Of a DNA stretch of 64,000 nucleotides, positions 61,275 to 64,000 are shown one piece after another. The notes beneath the pieces were generated by a model. That model worked only from the letters and a program-made list of their open reading frames with translations, was not told the DNA's origin and made no database searches. Source of the DNA: Picochlorum sp. 'celeri' (Eukaryota; Chlorophyta; Trebouxiophyceae); NCBI GenBank assembly GCA_010909725.1, contig JAACMV010000007.1, positions 1,054,001 to 1,118,000 on the forward strand, in the 5' to 3' direction. The position numbers were made by a program, and so were the translations under genes. Position 1 is the first letter of the stretch. Each line of letters opens with the position of its first letter.

Positions 61275-63782
61275 TCACAGAAGCAAAAAGAAAGACATTG
61301 TTGTATACATTATCACGACTGATCTGACTGTAACACCACTGCTGCTGGTGCCATCTTTTTCTTCCTGGTACCGTTTGGTGCAATCGACAAATGGCTCAAA
61401 ATTTATGGAGCCTAGTCCAGTGACGGGATCCCATCCTTTTGCAGATGGGAATCCAAACGCACAAGGCTGACCAGGTGTCTGGCTGTTTTGGTTGTTTCCC
61501 TGGGTGATGTCAGTGAAGACATCTGGGCAATTGTCCGCCATCCAGTACAACATGGGATTGGCATATCCGATCTTTCTGTAGCCGTCCTGGAGAAGACGCT
61601 GATTTGCCAGCATGAATAGAGATGCTACCAAGGGAGTAGATAGAGAGGTTCCACTGACCACTTGAATGTCTCCATCAGGATTTATGATTGGAAAGTGGGC
61701 ACCATATGCGGCAATATCTGGATATCCGCGACCCTCAGGATTGTAACCTGGAGTGTTCGCGGTCGGAAATCCTGAGAAAGTGCTCTGATTTGTCTCTCGT
61801 AGATACCTGTCCACAAATGGTTTCTGCCACTCTGGAGTTGATTGATTAAACCACGTGCCTGAAAAGCCACCCCCACTCGTTATCCCTCCAAATGTCGATA
61901 CGGAGCAGACGACCTCTTCAATCGAGCCACCACCTGACTGCTTCGCCAAAAGTCCCGTTCCACCGACTGATGTCACCCATGGCGACACAGTTGGCCATGC
62001 TTGCTCTGGTATATTGCCATTCATCGGGCCATCTTGGGCCGATGTTCTGCATCCTGGAGCAAATCCACTGGCTCCAGAATCCCCAGATGAAACGAGGATC
62101 GTGATACCCTTGGATACAAGCGCCCTAAGATTGTTCTCAAGAATATCCACAGTCAAACCATATTTAATATAGTCCCATGTCCAGCTCCATGAAATGATGT
62201 CAACAGCAGGATTCCCAGCAATCAGGTTGTCAAAGAATGTGAAATACGCTTCTCGTACAGCTGTAGCATTGTTCGAGTAATCAACTGTCGGCACAAAATA
62301 CGTCGTTCCATTCGGAACCAAACTCATCTGAGTCTGCACGTCCAGAGCAACCTCTAGACAGTCTGAATCAGGTGTACACAGCAGAGATACATTATTATTA
62401 TCCTGAGAATCTGTGAAATTCATCATCTCTATCGCCCTATACGATGTAATACCAATACCATCCAAGTAATCATCCAGCTGAGAAACATTGACAGCCCCCT
62501 TTGATAGACCAGGTGCTAGACTGGACAGCTGTGCTGTTTCCTTTGTCCCTACAAGTGTATCATCATCTACACCATAAAGCTGTCGGATCGTCTGTGCACT
62601 GGCGTTGAAATAATTGTAAATCACGGGGTTTGCCGCCAGAGAGATGGTGCGGTTGAGAACATTTCCTACATAATCCGAGTATGCTATAACTGCACTGCTT
62701 CTATACAGAACCTGTGGATCTGAGTGGAGGTGCATTGGAATCCCAAACACATATGTGTCATTTTCAACATTCAGACCTTTGCCTCCGAGAAATTCACAGA
62801 TATCTGGAACATCCATGCATGTCTTCTTCTGGACACTGGATGTCAAATTTCCAAGGCGCACTGTGCTGAGTGCATTCAAATCTGCAGAGAAGGCTTGTTC
62901 TAAAATGACATCCATATTTTTGACACACGTGGGAGCCGAAGCTCCCCAAAAGTATGGATCATCCTTTCCCTGGCATTGAATCAGCCCCAAAGGAGCAGTA
63001 TACCAAGTACCAATGTTCATGATTGCATCAGATGCCTTGTCATAAAATATTTTCCAGCTTGCTACAGAAAGTGGAGTATCAAAGTTCAGAAAACTGAATT
63101 CGTTAGGCGAACTTGCAGTTGTATTACTTTGATTCTGCAATAAACGCCGAGAGTGACGCTCAATATGATGCGCTGACTCGATATCAATCTGGGGTTCCCT
63201 CACATGCCAGCCATGATGATCATGGAGAATCATGTGTGAGAACACATCACTCAGGCCTGCAACCTGTAAAGCATCTGCCATAACACCAATCACATCTCTA
63301 TATGACTCTTTTACGTCATTCGGCAACATGGATACCGACTTTCTGTAGAAATTTCCTGATTTCAAGGTCTTGAGAGATGTTGACCAAGGCAGCTCCACAT
63401 GCAACCTATCCCATACAGGGGATATATACGACACGTTTCCACCCACATTATTCACCAGAGAAGTCACTCCGTGCACGTGTATCTCACTGAGACCAATTGC
63501 GTTCCGAAGATCCTCTTTCGTCAGAACCACTCCATCCAGAATCGACCGTTCCAGCACGTCTTTCCCAACGGGCTGGCAAAAGACTACCCAAGAGGACCGA
63601 CGCGCTGGGTCCAGAGCCCGACCCATGCCCACAAAGAGCAGCACCACACCTATAATAATAATATATCAGAAAAGATTCATCGTATCACGCTATCGGGAAG
63701 TCAAGTGAAGGGATGCAGGGGTTCCGAAACGAAAGAACTCAGTCTTACCTAAGAGCACAAGACTATTATTACCAGACGCCAT
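61275..63782 (-). CDS. Secreted sedolisin-family serine-carboxyl peptidase (S53)
   Basis: Exon 1 (63749-63782) and exon 2 (61275-63649), intron 99 nt, 802 aa. The joined N-terminus MASGNNSLVLLGVVLLFVGMGRA forms a signal peptide that neither frame has alone. A pro-kumamolisin prodomain (about 20-200) precedes the catalytic domain. The triad is visible: Glu and Asp in CLEVALDVQTQ (ExxxD), the oxyanion Asp in SSGDSGASGFAPGC, and Ser in VSGTSLSTPLVAS. C-terminal calcium-site sequence is KGWDPVTGLGSINFEPF. The last 15 residues are hydrophobic, possibly a GPI signal. Sedolisins are acid-active endo- or tripeptidyl peptidases (the TPP1 type is lysosomal). Secretion or a vacuole-like location is inferred. 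Confidence 0.88.
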
Positions 63783-64000
63783 ACTCCCCTATCGTGCACA
63801 AAAACTATATGCCATGAAAGATGTGCTGCCACTATCTATTATTCATAAAATTAAGCAGTATGGATTAGATTGCTACATGTTTCTGCAACCAATCTCACTC
63901 AGGACTTGATACTGAATCGTCATGGATCTGGCCCCTATAGGGGCCAGGCCTGGCCAGTGGTCAAATAGTACCCATTACCTTATATCTGGGATGATGATCA
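63783..64000. other. Window end with a palindrome
   Basis: 218 bp upstream of the sedolisin start. TGGCCCCTATAGGGGCCA at about 63929-63946 is a perfect 18-bp palindrome, followed by CCAGGCCTGG. No gene is seen. Confidence 0.6.

Overview
The window is nuclear DNA of a photosynthetic eukaryote, most likely a green alga with a compact genome. Green-lineage markers are PsbS (13098-14208), a plastid-type KEA K+/H+ antiporter (5690-8008), a CDSP32-type double thioredoxin (16362-17396), a plastid malonyl-CoA:ACP transacylase with a transit peptide assembled from two small exons (57277-58574), a plant-type ubiquitin-RUB1/NEDD8 fusion (31868-32332) and a COP1-like E3 ligase (33341-35272). TGTAA motifs, the green-algal polyadenylation signal, lie just after or overlap several stop codons. 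I cannot name the species. Spliceosomal GT-AG introns, eukaryotic ribosomal, Golgi and spliceosome proteins, and intergenic gaps of only 5-50 bp at many convergent gene ends all argue for a small nuclear genome, prasinophyte-like in style.

Introns are few, short (59-133 nt in most genes, up to about 350) and lie mainly near 5' ends, often cutting off a targeting peptide or a very short first exon. Several gene starts were therefore rebuilt by joining frames: NAA30, a small membrane protein, acireductone dioxygenase, NDRG, PsbS, fumarase, OST4, RPS13, the Cys-rich protein, TIM22, TAN1, a BRCT-BAH protein, MCAT, CNOT9 and sedolisin. Splice sites are my reading of GT/AG and phase, not RNA evidence.

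Layout. 1-8 kb: a truncated Tudor-repeat protein, NAA30, a small predicted plastid or mitochondrial membrane protein, acireductone dioxygenase, a secreted polysaccharide deacetylase and KEA. 8-18 kb: an MCTP-type C2 protein, an NDRG hydrolase-fold protein, PsbS, a predicted plastid membrane protein, the CDSP32-like protein and mitochondrial ribosomal bL19. 18-22 kb: an accessory-looking patch with a cluster of GC-rich hairpins and a duplicated gene pair of unknown function flanking an RNase T2-fold protein without its catalytic histidines. 22-33 kb: dense housekeeping genes (fumarase, FAM32A, OST4, RPS13, MgtE-type transporter, UTP7/WDR46, Dus3-like, DDX41, ubiquitin-RUB1, CKS1). 33-45 kb: COP1-like, sulfotransferase, a Golgi glycosyltransferase, a Cys-repeat secreted protein and an LRR receptor-like kinase, i.e. 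light signalling followed by glycan and cell-surface functions. 45-64 kb: EF-hand protein, CDKAL1, TIM22, TAN1, dienelactone hydrolase, a fusion of starch-binding modules with a sucrose-phosphatase-like HAD domain, a BRCT-BAH nuclear protein, MCAT, CNOT9, syntaxin-5 and a secreted sedolisin protease.

No mobile element with a recognisable transposase or reverse transcriptase, no tRNA or rRNA gene and no CRISPR array was seen. The most unusual items are the CBM48-phosphatase fusion, the pseudo-RNase T2 and its flanking duplicated genes, the hairpin cluster, and the receptor-kinase architecture in a putative alga.
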